Shown in pieces: positions 45,225 to 54,458 of a stretch of DNA of 64,000 bases. A program made the position numbers and the translations under genes. This stretch comes from Marinobacter manganoxydans MnI7-9 (lineage in GTDB: Bacteria; Pseudomonadota; Gammaproteobacteria; Pseudomonadales; Oleiphilaceae). Position 1 is the stretch's first letter, and each line of letters starts with the position of its first letter. The DNA is taken from positions 54,817-118,816 of the forward strand of contig NZ_AGTR01000016.1 in the NCBI RefSeq assembly GCF_000235625.1, written 5' to 3'. Below the pieces are notes generated by a model. It worked only from the letters and a program-made list of their open reading frames with translations, did not search any database and was not told where the DNA came from.

Positions 45225-46406
45225 ATGACGGAACCATCGAGTGATGACAGGCTGTCGTTCAGCCAGATTTTCCTGCTGTTCCTTCGGCTGGGGCTGACGT
45301 CGTTTGGTGGTCCGGCAGCGCATCTCGGATTCTTTCACGATGAATTTGTCAAACGTCGGCGGTGGCTCTCAGACAGTGCCTACGCAGAAGTTGTGGCCCT
45401 CTGCCAGTTGCTGCCGGGACCGGCTTCCAGCCAGGTCGGTCTAACCATCGGGTTCCTGCGCGGCCATTACCGCGGCGGACTCGCAGCGTGGCTGGGGTTC
45501 ACCCTGCCATCGGCGGTGATCATGATTGGTCTTGCGTTGGGGTTGAACGCCTGGCCAGAGGCCAGCAGTGGCGGCTGGGTACAGGGTCTCAAGTTGTTTG
45601 TGGTGGCGGTGGTGGCCAAGGCGGTCTGGCAGATGGGAACAACCCTGTGCCCGGACCGTCCCCGAATCGCCATGGCGTTGCTGGTAGCGGTGAGCCTTCT
45701 GATGATGGGCGAAACCTGGATGCAGATACTGGCGTTGGTCATTGCCGGGGCTGTGGGTTCCTTTCTGGGGTTGGGGAGCGGAGAGGCATCTGAGCCGCTG
45801 CATGTGCCACTGCAATCCCGGAAACCTGCGCTTTTTGCAGGGGCCTTTTTGATTCTGTTGTTGGTTTCCTTCCTGCCTCAGGCCGCCGGCAGTCTTGGCT
45901 GGATAGGCGCTGAAATGTACCGGGCCGGTGCCCTGGTGTTTGGCGGTGGTCACGTTGTGCTGCCCTGGCTGCAGGAGGGCTTCGTGGCCTCCGGTGCCAT
46001 GCCGGCGGACACTTTCCTGGCGGGGTATGGCGTTGCCCAGGCTATGCCGGGACCGCTGTTTTCCTTTTCAGGATTTCTGGGTGGTTCACAGGCCGGTGTT
46101 CTCGGTGGTGTGATTGCGGTACTGGCTGTGTTCCTCCCTGGAACCCTGCTTGTATTCGCCGGTCTTCCCCTATGGAGCTGGCTTCGGGAGCATCGTCGCG
46201 CCCGGTCAGCACTGGCCGGGGTGAATGCAGGCGTGGTGGGGTTGTTGCTGGCGGCTCTCTACGATCCGGTCTGGGTCTCCGCCGTCCATGGTGCGCATGA
46301 TCTGGCACTCGTGCTCGCCATTTGGGTCTGTCTAGCTGTCTGGCGGGTTCCGGTCTGGGTACTGGCGCCGCTGAGTGCGCTGGCTGGAGTGATCCTGCTG
46401 TCCTGA
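45225..46406 (+). CDS. chrA: Chromate transporter ChrA
   Basis: A 393-residue inner-membrane protein of the CHR family, a two-domain chromate/sulfate antiporter that expels chromate. The duplicated CHR motif is visible: LGLTSFGGPAAHLGFF with LCQLLPGPASSQVG in the first half, and LVFGGGHVVLPWL with GYGVAQAMPGPLFSFSGFLG in the second. About 10-12 hydrophobic spans. CAGGAG precedes the ATG. It is divergent from the metallophosphoesterase gene. No chrB regulator is adjacent. Confidence 0.93.
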   Translation: MTEPSSDDRLSFSQIFLLFLRLGLTSFGGPAAHLGFFHDEFVKRRRWLSDSAYAEVVALCQLLPGPASSQVGLTIGFLRGHYRGGLAAWLGFTLPSAVIMIGLALGLNAWPEASSGGWVQGLKLFVVAVVAKAVWQMGTTLCPDRPRIAMALLVAVSLLMMGETWMQILALVIAGAVGSFLGLGSGEASEPLHVPLQSRKPALFAGAFLILLLVSFLPQAAGSLGWIGAEMYRAGALVFGGGHVVLPWLQEGFVASGAMPADTFLAGYGVAQAMPGPLFSFSGFLGGSQAGVLGGVIAVLAVFLPGTLLVFAGLPLWSWLREHRRARSALAGVNAGVVGLLLAALYDPVWVSAVHGAHDLALVLAIWVCLAVWRVPVWVLAPLSALAGVILLS

Positions 46407-46518
46407 TCAACGTACATATAGTCCGTTCTTCCTGAGCCGGCACACGGGTTGGCAAATCAGCAGGTTTCCAGCCACAATCGAGCGGTTAAAGGCAGATAAT
46501 TCGAACGCAGAGGTTACC

Positions 46519-47172
46519 ATGACGACATCCTGCAGTATCCCGGGTCTCAACGTACCACGTAGCCGTTTTCCTGATCCTGAACAGGACCTGCCGGCGGCCG
46601 AGGGCGAACAGCGTGTCGTGCTGGCTGGCGGCTGTTTCTGGTGTGTGGAAGCCGTTTTCCTGGCCATCGATGGCGTAACCAGTGTTGAGTCCGGTTACGC
46701 TGGCGGTCACGCCAGCTCTGCCAATTATGAGGCCGTATGCTCAGGTACTACCGGCCACGCAGAAGTGGTCGATGTTCACTATGACCCTGCCAGGGTCAGT
46801 TTTGGCGAACTGCTAAAGGTGTTCTTCTCGGTTGCTCACGATCCCACCCAGTTGAACCGCCAGGGCAACGACCGGGGCACCCAGTACCGCTCGGCTGTGT
46901 TCTACGAGACTGCCGAACAGCGGCGGGTAGCCGAGGCCTACATCCACCAGCTCAATCAGGCCGAAGTGTACCCGGACCCGATAGTGACCACGCTGGAGCC
47001 GCTGGAGGCATTTTACCCGGCAGAAGAGTACCACCAGAATTTTGCTGCCCGGAATCCCTACCAGCCATACATCATGGCCGTGGCCGCCCCGAAAATGGAA
47101 AAGCTTGTAGACAGTTATCCTGATCGCCTGAAGCCGGAATTTACAGACAACGACGCAGGCAGCACCGCCTGA
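46519..47172 (+). CDS. msrA: Peptide-methionine (S)-S-oxide reductase MsrA
   Basis: A 217-residue MsrA that repairs the S-form of methionine sulfoxide. The catalytic motif AGGCFWCVE has Cys39; further family features are YAGG, the GHAEVV active-site segment, DRGTQYRS and the YQPY segment near the end. The N-terminus carries about 30 residues before the catalytic Cys, as in the longer enteric form. Together with msrB 11 bases downstream it forms an operon that reduces both sulfoxide epimers, ending at a strong terminator. Confidence 0.96.
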   Translation: MTTSCSIPGLNVPRSRFPDPEQDLPAAEGEQRVVLAGGCFWCVEAVFLAIDGVTSVESGYAGGHASSANYEAVCSGTTGHAEVVDVHYDPARVSFGELLKVFFSVAHDPTQLNRQGNDRGTQYRSAVFYETAEQRRVAEAYIHQLNQAEVYPDPIVTTLEPLEAFYPAEEYHQNFAARNPYQPYIMAVAAPKMEKLVDSYPDRLKPEFTDNDAGSTA

Positions 47173-47183
47173 GGAGGCAGACT

Positions 47184-47609
47184 ATGGGAGTTTCCGCTGC
47201 AGGTTATGACCTGACACCACTAAACGAAGCACAGGTTGAGGAGAAAGCTGCGGATCTGACATCGGAAGAGCGGCGCGTACTGCTCGACCATGGCACCGAG
47301 CATCCGTTTTGCGGAACCTTGCTGGATAACAAAAAAGCCGGTGTTTACCACTGCCGGCTTTGCGATCTGCCTTTGTTCAGCTCGGACTCGAAGTTTGACT
47401 CGGGAACCGGCTGGCCGAGTTTCTTTCAGCCCTTTGATCCGGAGCATATCCGCTACATTGAGGACACGAGTCTTGGCATGACTCGCACCGAAATCCGCTG
47501 TCCCCGTTGCGACAGCCATCTCGGCCATGTCTTTCCTGACGGCCCGCCGCCAACCGGGCAGCGATACTGCCTGAACTCGGTTGCCATGGTGTTTCAGGAA
47601 AACGCCTGA
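47184..47609 (+). CDS. msrB: Peptide-methionine (R)-S-oxide reductase MsrB
   Basis: A 141-residue MsrB for the R-epimer of methionine sulfoxide. Zinc is held by two CxxC pairs (CRLCD and CPRCD), the substrate pocket by GTGWPSFF, and the catalytic Cys129 is in [13 protein letters not shown]-like lengthening is absent; length is normal. AGGAGG precedes the ATG, 11 bases after the msrA stop. The stop is followed by the hairpin at 47617-47640. Confidence 0.97.
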   Translation: MGVSAAGYDLTPLNEAQVEEKAADLTSEERRVLLDHGTEHPFCGTLLDNKKAGVYHCRLCDLPLFSSDSKFDSGTGWPSFFQPFDPEHIRYIEDTSLGMTRTEIRCPRCDSHLGHVFPDGPPPTGQRYCLNSVAMVFQENA

Positions 47610-47616
47610 GACGAAA

Positions 47617-47640
47617 AAAAGGGGGCCGCAGGGCCCCCGA
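47617..47640. terminator. Bidirectional terminator between msrB and the cytochrome c gene
   Basis: GGGGGCC-GCAG-GGCCCCC stem (from 47621). On the minus strand it is followed by a run of seven T, so it mainly serves the sulfite dehydrogenase operon; on the plus strand the downstream TTCTATTT gives a weaker tail for msrAB. Confidence 0.88.
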
Positions 47641-47642
47641 TT

Positions 47643-47963
47643 CTATTTATTGCCGCCTGTCACAGTCGCCACGTAGTGGGCCACCGCATTTATCTGTTCC
47701 TCAGACAGCGACTCGTTGAACGCCGGCATGACACCCACCCCGCTGGTTACGGCATTGACCACCTGTTCCATCGTGGGTTTGAGTTCATCGAGATCCGGGC
47801 CGATGGCACCAGCCGAACCGGCATCCGCCAGGGTATGGCATATGGTGCAGGAGGGTTGTGCCTCCTGAGTGAATACCTGTTTCCCCTTGTCAAAGTCGCT
47901 GGCGATCGTCAGGGGCGACAGTCCCATCAGAGCTATGGCGCCCAGTACTGCAGTTTTTCTCAT
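47643..47963 (-). CDS. sorB: Periplasmic cytochrome c, electron acceptor subunit of sulfite dehydrogenase (SorB type)
   Basis: A 106-residue class I cytochrome c. Signal peptide to about residue 21 (GLSPLTIAS), haem-binding CTICH at 39-43 and a distal Met in GVMPAF. In SorAB-type enzymes this subunit takes electrons from the molybdenum subunit and passes them to the respiratory chain. It follows the sorA-type gene by 58 bases. I chose the ATG at 47963 because it gives a proper signal peptide; a frame to 48122 does not. Confidence 0.85.
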   Translation of the reverse strand: MRKTAVLGAIALMGLSPLTIASDFDKGKQVFTQEAQPSCTICHTLADAGSAGAIGPDLDELKPTMEQVVNAVTSGVGVMPAFNESLSEEQINAVAHYVATVTGGNK

Positions 47964-48021
47964 ATTATTGCTTTCCGGAAAGGTCGGAGCCGCCGTGTTC
48001 CGGGGCCGGCTCCGCCAATGA

Positions 48022-49248
48022 TCAACTGACGGCAACCGTGACTCCGTGGTCGCTCCAGCCATTGTGGCCGTAGCCACGCTCATTCTCGATTCGGCCCTCT
48101 GGTTGGGTATTGCCACGGACATCGGTCGCCCGACTGACTATCCGGTGCTCTCCAGCCGGCATATCTGTTGCGAGCACGAAGGGTCGCCAGGCATAGGGGC
48201 CGAGGTCCGGCCCCAGGAAGCGAGCCTGTTTCCAGGTTTTGCCGCCATCCACTGAAACGTCGACCTTTTCCAGCGCAACCGTGCCACCGAAGGCCACGCC
48301 GTAGATCATGTTACGGCCGGTCCGACCGCTGTCCAGGGGGGCGGTTACCCAGGATTTAACGTTCATTTCCCACATGGATGGCTGATCCGGGGCGCCTTTC
48401 ACGCCAACATCACGAACCCGGTAGCCTGAAGCCTGGATCTTGGCGTCCGTCTGGTTTTCAGTGAAGGCAACGTTCTTGACGTACTTCACGTTGTTCACGC
48501 CGTAGTAACCCGGCACAACCATTCTCAGCGGGCCACCATGAGTGTGGGTCAGAGGCTCATCATTCATTTCCCAGGCCAGCAATGCGGTTTCCATGGCACG
48601 GGTGGGAACGGAACGTTCCACGATAATCGTTTTCGGGTCCAGGCCGTCGGGAAGTGTCTCGCCGCCGGTGCTAGTGATGTACCGTGTATCGTCAACAGGG
48701 CCGCCAAGAGCCTCCACAACATCTTTCAGCGGTACACCGGTCCACATGATGCAGCCCGCAGCGCCAACAGACCATTGGGTACCACTCGCGCCATGGGGGA
48801 AGAAGGCGCGACCGTTACCGGAACACTGTAATACGGAGGCAACGGTGGTAACCCCCATCTGTTTCAGGTCGCCGACCGTCAGGGTTCGGGGATTTTTCAC
48901 GCCCTCGATCCGCACCTCCCAGGCATCCGGGTTATCGGTTACCGAGGCTGGTGGCGCGGGCAGGTTATTGCGAACGAACAAGCGGTCACTTGAGGTAATA
49001 ACGCCATTGCCGATGGCCCCCCGTTGGGTTTCCATCGTGTTTGCGCTGTGAACAATCAGGGCGTTGCGTTCTTTCCAGGCGGCGTAATCCGGGAGTGATT
49101 TTGGTTCATCGGCTTTGGCAAGGGGCGTAAATCCCAGCACGCTTACCGCGGCCATGGCGCCGGCACTGCCAAGTAGCAGGGTGCGGCGGGAGGGGTTCTG
49201 AAGGCCCGGGTCATTCGGGCCGCGCATCAGCGCTGATTCCTGCTTCAT
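48022..49248 (-). CDS. sorA: Sulfite dehydrogenase molybdopterin subunit (SorA type)
   Basis: A 408-residue sulfite oxidase-family protein exported by the Tat system (twin Arg21-Arg22 in SRRTLLLGSAGAM, cleavage after AKA). Moco ligand Cys142 is in VLQCSGNGR; the oxidoreductase domain continues with HTHGGPLRMVVPGYYG and the C-terminal dimerisation domain with VDVSVDGGKTW. It oxidises sulfite to sulfate in the periplasm, paired with the cytochrome c gene downstream. The start at 49248 has AAGAAGGAGACGG upstream; a longer frame to 49299 is not supported. The upstream region has repeated TATAAGG units (around 49312-49332). Confidence 0.9.
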   Translation of the reverse strand: MKQESALMRGPNDPGLQNPSRRTLLLGSAGAMAAVSVLGFTPLAKADEPKSLPDYAAWKERNALIVHSANTMETQRGAIGNGVITSSDRLFVRNNLPAPPASVTDNPDAWEVRIEGVKNPRTLTVGDLKQMGVTTVASVLQCSGNGRAFFPHGASGTQWSVGAAGCIMWTGVPLKDVVEALGGPVDDTRYITSTGGETLPDGLDPKTIIVERSVPTRAMETALLAWEMNDEPLTHTHGGPLRMVVPGYYGVNNVKYVKNVAFTENQTDAKIQASGYRVRDVGVKGAPDQPSMWEMNVKSWVTAPLDSGRTGRNMIYGVAFGGTVALEKVDVSVDGGKTWKQARFLGPDLGPYAWRPFVLATDMPAGEHRIVSRATDVRGNTQPEGRIENERGYGHNGWSDHGVTVAVS

Positions 49249-49462
49249 TATCCGTCTCCTTCTTAGGGTTGTCGTCGGACGGTGGGACTGCTTTTTCAAT
49301 TCTTCGCGGTTATATCCTTATACCTTATAGATAATGGTCAAAAATTAATCAATACTTTTGTGTGTTATTCAACGGGTTTTTCAGTCGCTATAATTCGCCC
49401 CCTATTGAACGCGCAGCAACGAGGCCGCGAACGAACGCGGGAAACAGAGAAGGGTAGCTGAG

Positions 49463-50227
49463 ATGATTCGATTGAAGATGAATCCGCTAACGGAGTCAGC
49501 AACGCTTCTTCGGCGGGCGGGTGTGGTTCTGGGCAGTGTCGGATTGACAGCACTCTTTTCCCTGTTGGTTTTGCTGAGGGCGCTGTTCGGGAGGTTGAAC
49601 CGGCCCATCGTCGACAAATACTGCCGCGAGTGGTCGGCCTCGCTGTTACGACTGGTTCGTGCCAGCCTCACCGTACGCGGGCAAGTGCCTGATTTCGGCG
49701 ACGGGCGCCGGTACATCATTATGTGCACCCATGCCAGCCACTATGATATTCCGGTCACCTTCGTATCGTTGCCGGGATCGATCCGCATGCTGGCAAAAAA
49801 GGAGCTGTTCAGTATCCCGCTGCTGGGGCAGGCCATGCGTGCAGCGGAATTCCCCTCAGTAGACCGCTCCAATCGGCAACGTGCAGTCAGGGATCTGGAG
49901 AAGGCCCGGGCGATGATGGAAAGTGGAATCGTGCTCTGGGCCGCGCCCGAGGGAACCCGCTCGCCGGACGGAAAACTTCTGCCTTTCAAGAAAGGCTGTT
50001 TTCACCTGGCGCTGGATACTGAGGCGGTGATCGTGCCGGTGGCCGTGCGGGGTATCCACCGTGTTTTACCGGCCCGCACCTGGCAGATCAACCTCGGGCA
50101 GCCGGTGGATGTGAGGGTAGGAGAACCGCTGGATACGGCAGGAAAGACCAAAGCCGACCTGGACGAAGTCATGACCGAGGTGCGCGGAAGACTGACGGAG
50201 CTGTTGGGAGACGGTGAAGCCGGTTAG
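49463..50227 (+). CDS. 1-acyl-sn-glycerol-3-phosphate acyltransferase (PlsC family)
   Basis: A 254-residue PlsC-like acyltransferase that should add the second acyl chain in phospholipid synthesis. Catalytic HxxxxD is HASHYD near residue 92, and the second conserved block is APEGTRSPDGKLLPFKKG. One N-terminal hydrophobic span (VLGSVGLTALFSLLVLLRALFG). Several paralogues usually exist, so which role this one has is open. A TATAAT at 49387-49392 lies upstream. It is convergent with the antiporter gene; a GCCGGT/ACCGGC hairpin overlaps its stop without a T-run. Confidence 0.87.
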   Translation: MIRLKMNPLTESATLLRRAGVVLGSVGLTALFSLLVLLRALFGRLNRPIVDKYCREWSASLLRLVRASLTVRGQVPDFGDGRRYIIMCTHASHYDIPVTFVSLPGSIRMLAKKELFSIPLLGQAMRAAEFPSVDRSNRQRAVRDLEKARAMMESGIVLWAAPEGTRSPDGKLLPFKKGCFHLALDTEAVIVPVAVRGIHRVLPARTWQINLGQPVDVRVGEPLDTAGKTKADLDEVMTEVRGRLTELLGDGEAG

Positions 50228-50252
50228 CACCGGCCTCACATCGGCACGCAGA

Positions 50253-51236
50253 TCAGGCCGTACCGGCAGCCACCACCGTGGAGAGCAGATAGCCGGTATA
50301 GGCCACGTACACCAGCACCAGGATGCCACCATCCACACGGCTCACCAGTTTTCGCCATCCGGTAAGCCCGTAACCCATCAGGAACAGACCCACCGTGAGC
50401 GCCAGCATCAGCGTCCAGTCACGGTAGAGCACTTCCGGGTCCACCGCGAGGGGTTCGATAACAGCCGCGAGACCCACCACGGCGAGGGTGTTGAAAATGC
50501 CCGACCCCAGAATATTGCCCAGGATCAGGTCGTGTTCGTTCTTTTTGACCGCGGCCAGAGCCGAGGCGAGTTCGGGCAGGGAAGTGCCGATGGCAACGAT
50601 GGTGAGACCGATCACCAGATCGCTGACTCCAAGGCTCTGGGCAATCGTGACGGCACCCCAGACCAGCATCCGGGAGCTGACGATCAGCAGTACCAGGCCA
50701 ATTACCAGCCAGATCACGGCGGTTTTCAGGGGCATGGGGTGCGCAATGATCTCGGCGTCGGCATCACCGGCCAGAGGGTCCGCCTTGCCTTTCAGGCCCT
50801 GGTAAATTGACCATCCCATAACCACAGCAAATACCGCCAGCAACACCCAGCCATCCATGCGTGAGAGTTGCCCGTCGATCAGCTGGGCGCCGGCAATGAG
50901 GGTGAGTACAATCAGCAGTGGCAGCTCCTTGCGGATCACCTGGGAGTGCACTGCAATGGGCGCGATGATGGCTGTCAGGCCGACAATAAGCGCAATGTTG
51001 GTAATGTTGGAGCCATAGCCGTTACCCAGGGCCAGGCCAGGGTTGCCATCAGACGCAGCCATGGCTGAGACGGCGAGTTCCGGTGCCGAGGTGCCGAAAC
51101 CGATAATCACCATGCCGATCAGCAGGGTGGGCATACCGAGATGTTTGGCGGTCGCCGCGGCGCCCTCCACAAATTTATCGGCACTCCAGACCAGCAGGAT
51201 CAGGCCGGCGATGATTGCGCCAAATGCCATTAGCAT
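50253..51236 (-). CDS. Calcium/sodium antiporter (CaCA family, YrbG type)
   Basis: A 327-residue inner-membrane cation exchanger. The two inverted alpha-repeats are clear: GFGTSAPELAVSAMAA with GNGYGSNITN in the first half and AIGTSLPELASALAAVKK with GNILGSGIFN in the second. About ten hydrophobic spans. It exchanges Na+ for Ca2+ or another divalent ion. It starts 9 bases after nhaD ends, so both antiporters form one operon for sodium handling, which fits a marine organism. Confidence 0.92.
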   Translation of the reverse strand: MLMAFGAIIAGLILLVWSADKFVEGAAATAKHLGMPTLLIGMVIIGFGTSAPELAVSAMAASDGNPGLALGNGYGSNITNIALIVGLTAIIAPIAVHSQVIRKELPLLIVLTLIAGAQLIDGQLSRMDGWVLLAVFAVVMGWSIYQGLKGKADPLAGDADAEIIAHPMPLKTAVIWLVIGLVLLIVSSRMLVWGAVTIAQSLGVSDLVIGLTIVAIGTSLPELASALAAVKKNEHDLILGNILGSGIFNTLAVVGLAAVIEPLAVDPEVLYRDWTLMLALTVGLFLMGYGLTGWRKLVSRVDGGILVLVYVAYTGYLLSTVVAAGTA

Positions 51237-51245
51237 AGATAGACC

Positions 51246-52496
51246 TCAGTTGATGAAACGCCCGAGCATGTAGACACCGGCATAGCCCAGGGTATAAGCC
51301 GCCAGAAGGTGTGCAAGATACCGCATATAGGCGGCAAAGGTCAGCCCCGGAATCTTGCTCATTGCCACTATACCGGCGGCTGAGCCAATCACCAGGAGCG
51401 ATCCACCCACACCAACGGCATAGGTCAGGCCCATCCACTCGCCGGGGCTCATGTCGATGCCGGCCTTCAGCAGGGCCGCCGTCAGAGGCACGTTATCGAT
51501 AACGGCCGAGAAGATGCCCATCAGGTAATTGGCGTACAGCGGCGGCAGGATGTCGTAAATCGCCACCAGCGAATCCAGCGCATGGATCTCCTTGAGCATG
51601 CCCACCAGCAGAAGGATGCCGAGAAAGAACAGCAGCGTTTCAAACTCGATGATGCGGATGTACTCGAGAATCGGGTCCAGATCGGAGTCGTCACTCATGA
51701 ATCGAGACACCAGGAACATGATGGACAGGCCGAACAGAAAGGTCAGTACCGGTGGAATCCCGAACAGGGCATTACCGGCAATGGTGCTCAGGATTGTTAA
51801 CAAAAACAGCCCGCTGATGATCGCGTCCACCCGTCGCACAGGGGTATTGTTGGAGCGCAGGGTCACGGTTCCTGTGAGCCCTCGAGACAGGAAAACCGCA
51901 AGGATGAAAACGGTGATCGAGGCCGGAATGGCCAGGGTCAGAAGGGTCAGTATTTCAACCTTTTTCGCCAGGAAAATCATCAACGTAGTGACGTCGCCGG
52001 TGATCAGCGAAACGCCTCCCGAGTTGACCGCAAACACAACCAGCGTGACGAACTGGATACGTTTTTTCAGCTCCAGATCCAGAGACAGAATCAGCGAGCA
52101 TGAGACTAAAGTGGCGGTGATATTGTCTGCTAAAGAGGAGAAAATGAAACAAAAAAGACCGGTCAGGAACAGTAGCCGTCGCTCGCTTACCTGCTTCGGC
52201 ATGATCAGGTAAATCACGTTTTCGATCATACCCTTCTTGTTCAGGTAGGCGACAAACGTCATGGCTGCGACCAGAAACAGCCACAGCCCGGCGATTTCGG
52301 CGATGCTCTCGGACAGACCATCGGAAATGGCAGACGTTTCACCAGCGTTATCACTGAACAGGAACAGCAGCATCCAGCTCATGGTGCCAAAGAACAGCGT
52401 TACCTTGGCCTTGTTGATGTGGATGACCTCTTCAAATATGACGCCTAGCAGCGCCAGAACCGCGAGAATAATCAGAAACGCATCAAGGGCAGACAT
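51246..52496 (-). CDS. nhaD: Na+/H+ antiporter NhaD
   Basis: A 416-residue member of the NhaD group of the ion-transporter superfamily, common in marine and halophilic bacteria, exporting Na+ in exchange for protons. About 12 hydrophobic spans; family segments include FSSLADNITATLVS (charged residue in a membrane span), NSGGVSLITGDVTTL and SAVIDNVPLTAAL. The ATG at 52496 follows GGACGGG; an upstream TTG at 52523 would add nine polar residues. The next gene, an exchanger, is 9 bases downstream. Confidence 0.93.
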   Translation of the reverse strand: MSALDAFLIILAVLALLGVIFEEVIHINKAKVTLFFGTMSWMLLFLFSDNAGETSAISDGLSESIAEIAGLWLFLVAAMTFVAYLNKKGMIENVIYLIMPKQVSERRLLFLTGLFCFIFSSLADNITATLVSCSLILSLDLELKKRIQFVTLVVFAVNSGGVSLITGDVTTLMIFLAKKVEILTLLTLAIPASITVFILAVFLSRGLTGTVTLRSNNTPVRRVDAIISGLFLLTILSTIAGNALFGIPPVLTFLFGLSIMFLVSRFMSDDSDLDPILEYIRIIEFETLLFFLGILLLVGMLKEIHALDSLVAIYDILPPLYANYLMGIFSAVIDNVPLTAALLKAGIDMSPGEWMGLTYAVGVGGSLLVIGSAAGIVAMSKIPGLTFAAYMRYLAHLLAAYTLGYAGVYMLGRFIN

Positions 52497-52820
52497 TGGG
52501 GAAATCCCGTCCTGGTTTGTCAAAGTGGAGGCCTGAGCCGGCCAGACAGATCACGCGGGCGGATTTTAGACCTTTGACCCGTAGCAAACCACTGTTCGTA
52601 AGTGCACGTATCGGCCCCTGAAGCAAATAGATGCCGAAGAAAGACGCAACGATTGACAATCGCAATTTATTCTCCCGGCAAAAATCGGGATAATTGCGCG
52701 CACATTCAGACCGGAAGCAGACGGCGGCGCCGTTTACCTCGCGCCCGACCGGCTTCCGACAGGCTCTCTTGCTGATCGTGAGAGGGCAAAAAGGCTCAAC
52801 ACTAGCTAGGGTGAAAACCA
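52497..52820. other. Divergent nhaD-mqo intergenic region with nested palindromes
   Basis: A 324-base region with no plausible gene. It holds CGATTG-A-CAATCG (52650-52662) and directly next to it a nested inverted repeat: CGCAATT (52661-52667) with AATTGCG (52692-52698), enclosing TCCCG (52673-52677) with CGGGA (52686-52690). Such symmetry suggests operator sites. I could not fit a convincing pair of promoter boxes, though TTGACA occurs at 52653 and GATAAT at 52689. Confidence 0.45.
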
Positions 52821-54302
52821 ATGGCCGTTAGACAGGCAGACGTAGTGCTGGTCGGCGGTGGCGTCATGAGCGCCACTCTCGGCATGATGCTCAGGCAGCT
52901 TGATCCGTCCCTGGACATCGTCATGGTGGAGCGTCTCGACCACGTTGCCCATGAGAGCACAGACGGATGGAACAACGCAGGTACCGGGCATGCCGGGTAC
53001 TGTGAGCTTAACTACACTCCCGAGACCGGTGATGGCGATGTCACCATCGATCGGGCCCTGCAGATCAACGCCCAGTTCGAGGTGTCACTGCAGCTGTGGT
53101 CCTACCTTGTGGAGCAGGGCATCCTGCCCGAACCCTCCAGCTTTATTAATCGCACACCGCATCAGAGCTTTGTCTGGGGCGAGAAGGATGTGGCCTTCCT
53201 CAAGCGCCGTTATGAACGCCTGAGTGCCCATCACCTGTTCCGCGACATGGAATACACCGAGTCTCCGAAGGATCTCGAGGAATGGATGCCGCTGATCGTC
53301 AATAACCGGGACCCCATGCAGCGGGTTGCCGCGACCCGGATCAAGCACGGTTCCGATGTGGATTTCGGCTCGCTTACCCGCAGCATGGTGAGCTGGCTGG
53401 AAACCCAGCCGAATTTCGAGCTGATGCTCAGCTCACCGGTGCACTACATCGACCAGCGGGACAACGGCCGATGGAAGATCCGCGTCAAGAACCAGAAGAC
53501 CGGCGAGCTGACCAAGCTCGAGACCGGCTTCGTATTCCTCGGCGCCGGCGGTGGCGCGTTGCCGCTGCTGCAGAAATCCGGTATCGACGAAGCCCGTGGC
53601 TACGGTGGCTTCCCGGTGAGCGGTCAGTGGCTGGTGTGTGGCAAGCCCGACATCGTCAAGCAGCATAACTCCAAGGTATACGGCAAGGCGCCGATCGGGG
53701 CACCGCCCATGTCGGTACCGCACCTCGATACCCGCATCATTAATGGCGAGCCGGCCCTTCTGTTTGGCCCCTTCGCCGGTTTCACCACCCGCTTCCTGAA
53801 ACAGGGCTCGATCTTTGATCTGATTGGTTCGGTGAAGCCCACCAACCTGAAGCCCATGCTCTCGGTGAGCAAGAGCAACATGGACCTGACCCGCTACCTG
53901 ATCGGGGAAGTGTTCCAGTCCCACGGTGACCGGGTGGCATCGCTGCGCAACTTCTTCCCGGACGCCATGGAAGAGGATTGGCAACTGCGCATGGCCGGCC
54001 AGCGCGTTCAGATCATCAAGCAGGTCGATGGTGGCGGTGGCAAGCTTGAGTTCGGCACCGAAATTGTGGCGGCAAAAGATGGAACGCTGGCGGCGCTGCT
54101 GGGTGCTTCGCCCGGAGCCTCCACCGCAGCCAATGCCATGATCAACGTGATCGAGCGCTGTTTCCCGGAGAAGATCAAGACGCCGGAGTGGCAGGAACGG
54201 ATGAAAGAGCTTGTTCCGTCCTATGGCCAGTCCCTGGTAGAGGACGAAGCACTGCTTACCAAAGTTCGCGAGAGGACCCTGTCGACCCTGAAACTGGGCT
54301 GA
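52821..54302 (+). CDS. mqo: Malate:quinone oxidoreductase
   Basis: A 493-residue FAD enzyme on the inner face of the membrane that oxidises malate to oxaloacetate and feeds quinone, bypassing NAD malate dehydrogenase. FAD-binding VVLVGGGVMSATLG is at the N-terminus; further Mqo segments are GWNNAGTGHAGYCELNYTP, FVFLGAGGGALPLLQKSGI and GGFPVSGQWLVC, and near the end LLGASPGASTAANAM. The ribosome-binding site is weak (AGGGTG). A hairpin with T5 follows the stop. Confidence 0.96.
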   Translation: MAVRQADVVLVGGGVMSATLGMMLRQLDPSLDIVMVERLDHVAHESTDGWNNAGTGHAGYCELNYTPETGDGDVTIDRALQINAQFEVSLQLWSYLVEQGILPEPSSFINRTPHQSFVWGEKDVAFLKRRYERLSAHHLFRDMEYTESPKDLEEWMPLIVNNRDPMQRVAATRIKHGSDVDFGSLTRSMVSWLETQPNFELMLSSPVHYIDQRDNGRWKIRVKNQKTGELTKLETGFVFLGAGGGALPLLQKSGIDEARGYGGFPVSGQWLVCGKPDIVKQHNSKVYGKAPIGAPPMSVPHLDTRIINGEPALLFGPFAGFTTRFLKQGSIFDLIGSVKPTNLKPMLSVSKSNMDLTRYLIGEVFQSHGDRVASLRNFFPDAMEEDWQLRMAGQRVQIIKQVDGGGGKLEFGTEIVAAKDGTLAALLGASPGASTAANAMINVIERCFPEKIKTPEWQERMKELVPSYGQSLVEDEALLTKVRERTLSTLKLG

Positions 54303-54330
54303 TATTCCCAATCGATCTAAGAAAGCCTAA

Positions 54331-54376
54331 GGCACTGCGATTGCTGGATTCACTCCCGGCTGTCGTAGTGCTTTTT
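54331..54376 (+). terminator. Rho-independent terminator after mqo
   Basis: GCACTGCGA pairs with TCGTAGTGC (one G-T wobble) across a 22-base loop, followed by TTTTT. It lies 29 bases past the mqo stop and separates mqo from the ATP-grasp gene. Confidence 0.8.
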
Positions 54377-54421
54377 GCGTTTCAAATGGGGGCGAAATTT
54401 GCGATTTCACAGCTAATGCGT

Positions 54422-54440
54422 AGGGTTATAAGTCAACCCT
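54422..54440. promoter_or_regulatory. Inverted repeat before the ATP-grasp gene
   Basis: AGGGTT-ATAAGTC-AACCCT, 18 bases before the GTG start codon, with AAAGGAG in between. Either an operator or a small leader hairpin close to the ribosome-binding site. Confidence 0.35.
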
Positions 54441-54458
54441 TATGAAAGGAGAGAGCCT

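Noticed and set aside
49312-49332. TATAAGG direct repeats before sorA as a sigma-factor site
   Set aside because: The repeats are real, but spacing to a TTGACC box does not fit a normal promoter and no specific regulator can be argued.
50213-50238. Possible terminator after the plsC-like gene
   Set aside because: There is a GCCGGT/ACCGGC stem over the stop codon, but no T-run on either strand, so I do not call it a terminator.
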